Positions 31,912 through 33,175 of a stretch of 33,175 bases of DNA are shown here, one piece after another. This DNA is from Lachnospiraceae bacterium (GTDB lineage: Bacteria; Bacillota; Clostridia; Lachnospirales; Lachnospiraceae). The position numbers and the translations under genes were made by a program. Below the pieces are notes generated by a model that worked only from the letters and a program-made list of their open reading frames with translations, did no database searches and had not been told where the DNA came from. The DNA lies in contig JAKSRZ010000010.1 of assembly GCA_024403375.1 (NCBI GenBank), positions 1 through 33,175 of the forward strand, given 5' to 3'. Position 1 is the first letter of the stretch. Each line of letters starts with the position of its first letter.

Positions 31912-32787
31912 TTATTCCGTTATTTTTTTGTATTGTTCCGGTCTTCTGTCTCTGAACAGTCCCCAGGAGAAGCGATCTTCTTCGCACTGATCCAGGTCGA
32001 ATTCCGCAATCAGTACTTCTTCTTTGTCTCTTGAGCCGTCTGCGATGAGAGCACCGGTTCCGTCGGCTATAAAGGATGAGCCGTAAAATTTCAGTGAGGA
32101 TTTTTGGTAGTTGTTTTCTTTACAGGGTTCTACTGTTTCAAGACCTATGCGGTTTGCCGCTGCCACGGGAACGACGTTGGAGCCTGCGTGGCCTTGCATG
32201 CAGCGTCTCCAGTGGGGCATTGAGTCTGTGTCAAGAATGGGTTCTGAGCCGATGGCTGTTGGGTAAAGCAGGATTTCTGCTCCCATAAGTGCCATAGCTC
32301 TTGCACATTCCGGGAACCATTGGTCCCAGCAGATTCCCACTCCGATTTTTCCGTATGTGGTATCCCATACTTTAAAGCCTGTATTTCCGGGGGTAAAGTA
32401 GAATTTTTCCTGATAGAAGTGGTCATCAGGGATGTGTGTTTTTCTATATATTCCCATGACCGTTCCGTCCGCATCAATCATGGCAACTGTGTTGTAGAGG
32501 ACGGTATCGGCTTTTTCGTAGAAGCTTATGGGCAACACCACTGTAAGTTCTTTTGCTACTTCTTTAAAGTGATTGACTGCGTCGTTTTCTTCCAGGGGTG
32601 TGGCATATTTGTAGAAGTCGTAGCGTTCTTCCTGGCAGAAGTAGTTTCTCTCAAAGAGTTCCGGAAGCAGTATGACATTTGCTCCCTTTGCTGCAGCCTC
32701 TCTAACAAGTCTGTCGGCTGTTGCTATGTTTTCTTGTACGTTGGTAGTCATTGCGAACTGGCATGTTGCCAATGTAACTTTTCTCAT
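31912..32787 (-). CDS. aguB: N-carbamoylputrescine amidase
   Basis: A 291-aa nitrilase-superfamily enzyme that hydrolyses N-carbamoylputrescine to putrescine, ammonia and CO2. Seen: the catalytic triad Glu43 in LLPELFERNYF, Lys116 in YRKTHIPD and Cys153 in GVGICWDQWFPE, plus YLYPTAIGSEP-like and GLFRDRRPEQY segments specific to AguB rather than other amidases. Length is normal. The start MRKVTLATCQF follows GAGGATAAT; a reading 16 codons longer overlaps aguA. It lies 10 bases after aguA, completing the arginine-agmatine-putrescine route. Confidence 0.95.
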   Translation of the reverse strand: MRKVTLATCQFAMTTNVQENIATADRLVREAAAKGANVILLPELFERNYFCQEERYDFYKYATPLEENDAVNHFKEVAKELTVVLPISFYEKADTVLYNTVAMIDADGTVMGIYRKTHIPDDHFYQEKFYFTPGNTGFKVWDTTYGKIGVGICWDQWFPECARAMALMGAEILLYPTAIGSEPILDTDSMPHWRRCMQGHAGSNVVPVAAANRIGLETVEPCKENNYQKSSLKFYGSSFIADGTGALIADGSRDKEEVLIAEFDLDQCEEDRFSWGLFRDRRPEQYKKITE

Positions 32788-32797
32788 ATTATCCTCG

Positions 32798-33175
32798 TTA
32801 ATATATCTGCTGAGTAATGCAGTGAATGTTGCCACCGCCTACTATGATTGCTCTTGCATAAATGGGTACCACTTCTCTGTCGGGGAAAAGTTTTTCAAGA
32901 AGCTTTACTGCTTCCTCATCGTTTTTATCTCCAAACTGAGGGACAAGTACTGTTTCGTTGGCTATGTAAAAGTTCACGTAGCTTGCTGCGAGTCTTTCTC
33001 CCACTGTTCTGAAGTCCTCACCGTCGGCGAATTCGTAGCCCTTAAGTTCGTCTTCTTTTATGCATACAGGTTCATCCGGAATGTACATTTTGTGAACATT
33101 GAAGTGTCGTCCTTCGGCATCTGTTTCTTCTTCCAGAACCTTCAGATCCGCCATGCTCATGGCGTGTTGGGGGTC
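32798..33175 (-). CDS. aguA: Agmatine deiminase, C-terminal part
   Basis: The last 125 residues of a protein whose start lies beyond the right edge. Seen: [23 protein letters not shown], then [19 protein letters not shown], and the terminal [13 protein letters not shown], where the Cys (codon 32819-32821) is the nucleophile of agmatine deiminases. The enzyme converts agmatine to N-carbamoylputrescine and ammonia, the substrate of the next gene. The coding frame is open to the end of the window. Confidence 0.94.
   Translation of the reverse strand, partial: DPQHAMSMADLKVLEEETDAEGRHFNVHKMYIPDEPVCIKEDELKGYEFADGEDFRTVGERLAASYVNFYIANETVLVPQFGDKNDEEAVKLLEKLFPDREVVPIYARAIIVGGGNIHCITQQIY

Overview
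The window looks like chromosome from a low-to-mid G+C Gram-positive anaerobe of the Clostridia, most likely a fibre-degrading gut or rumen Lachnospiraceae. This is inferred from lipoprotein xylanase and cellulase with Pro/Thr linkers, a butyrate-kinase-type enzyme, group II ECF vitamin S-components (ThiT, BioY), teichoic-acid-like glycerophosphotransferases and strong AGGAGG ribosome binding sites. I cannot name the species. I see no tRNA, rRNA, insertion sequence, phage gene or CRISPR array.

Layout. (1) 1-3414, minus strand: an arabinose/xylose-polymer operon with a membrane-anchored surface protein, a cytoplasmic GH127 enzyme and the start of a GH43 enzyme. (2) 3433-5588, minus: phosphate acetyltransferase paired with a butyrate-kinase-family kinase. 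(3) 5769-15052: polysaccharide use, with a GH10 xylanase lipoprotein, a MATE exporter, a lipoprotein with a zinc-metallopeptidase motif behind a GH35 beta-galactosidase, and a large GH5 lipoprotein. (4) 15110-17392: methylglyoxal synthase and a MerR regulator, divergent from a DegV protein that sits behind a MerR-type promoter with a 19-bp spacer. (5) 17442-20589: vitamins. A TPP riboswitch precedes thiT on the plus strand. A birA-bioY-thiN operon on the minus strand starts at a promoter overlapped by a perfect 14-bp inverted repeat of BirA-operator type.

(6) 20596-26843, minus: a cell-surface glycopolymer operon. Two giant proteins each fuse a CDP-glycerol glycerophosphotransferase-like half to a GT4 half, and a third gene encodes a stand-alone GT4. 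(7) 26835-29209, minus: a two-gene ABC transporter (ATPase and ABC-2-like permease) with a strong promoter and a doubled palindromic operator. (8) 29281-29422: a G+C-rich 60-bp tandem repeat with internal palindromes and no known identity. (9) 29448-31859, minus: a two-gene operon encoding a ClpX-like AAA+ ATPase without the ClpX zinc domain, and a 301-aa protein whose C-terminus resembles the FliG C-terminal domain. (10) 31873-33175, minus: aguB and the end of aguA, the agmatine-to-putrescine route.

The best candidate for an undescribed system is region 9. The ATPase keeps an aromatic pore loop and an IGF tripeptide at the place where ClpX docks on ClpP, but has a different N-terminal domain. 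Its partner is a plausible adaptor or substrate. Region 8, directly downstream, is the most striking non-coding structure. The regulatory sites in regions 4, 5 and 7 are unusually legible and give testable regulon predictions.
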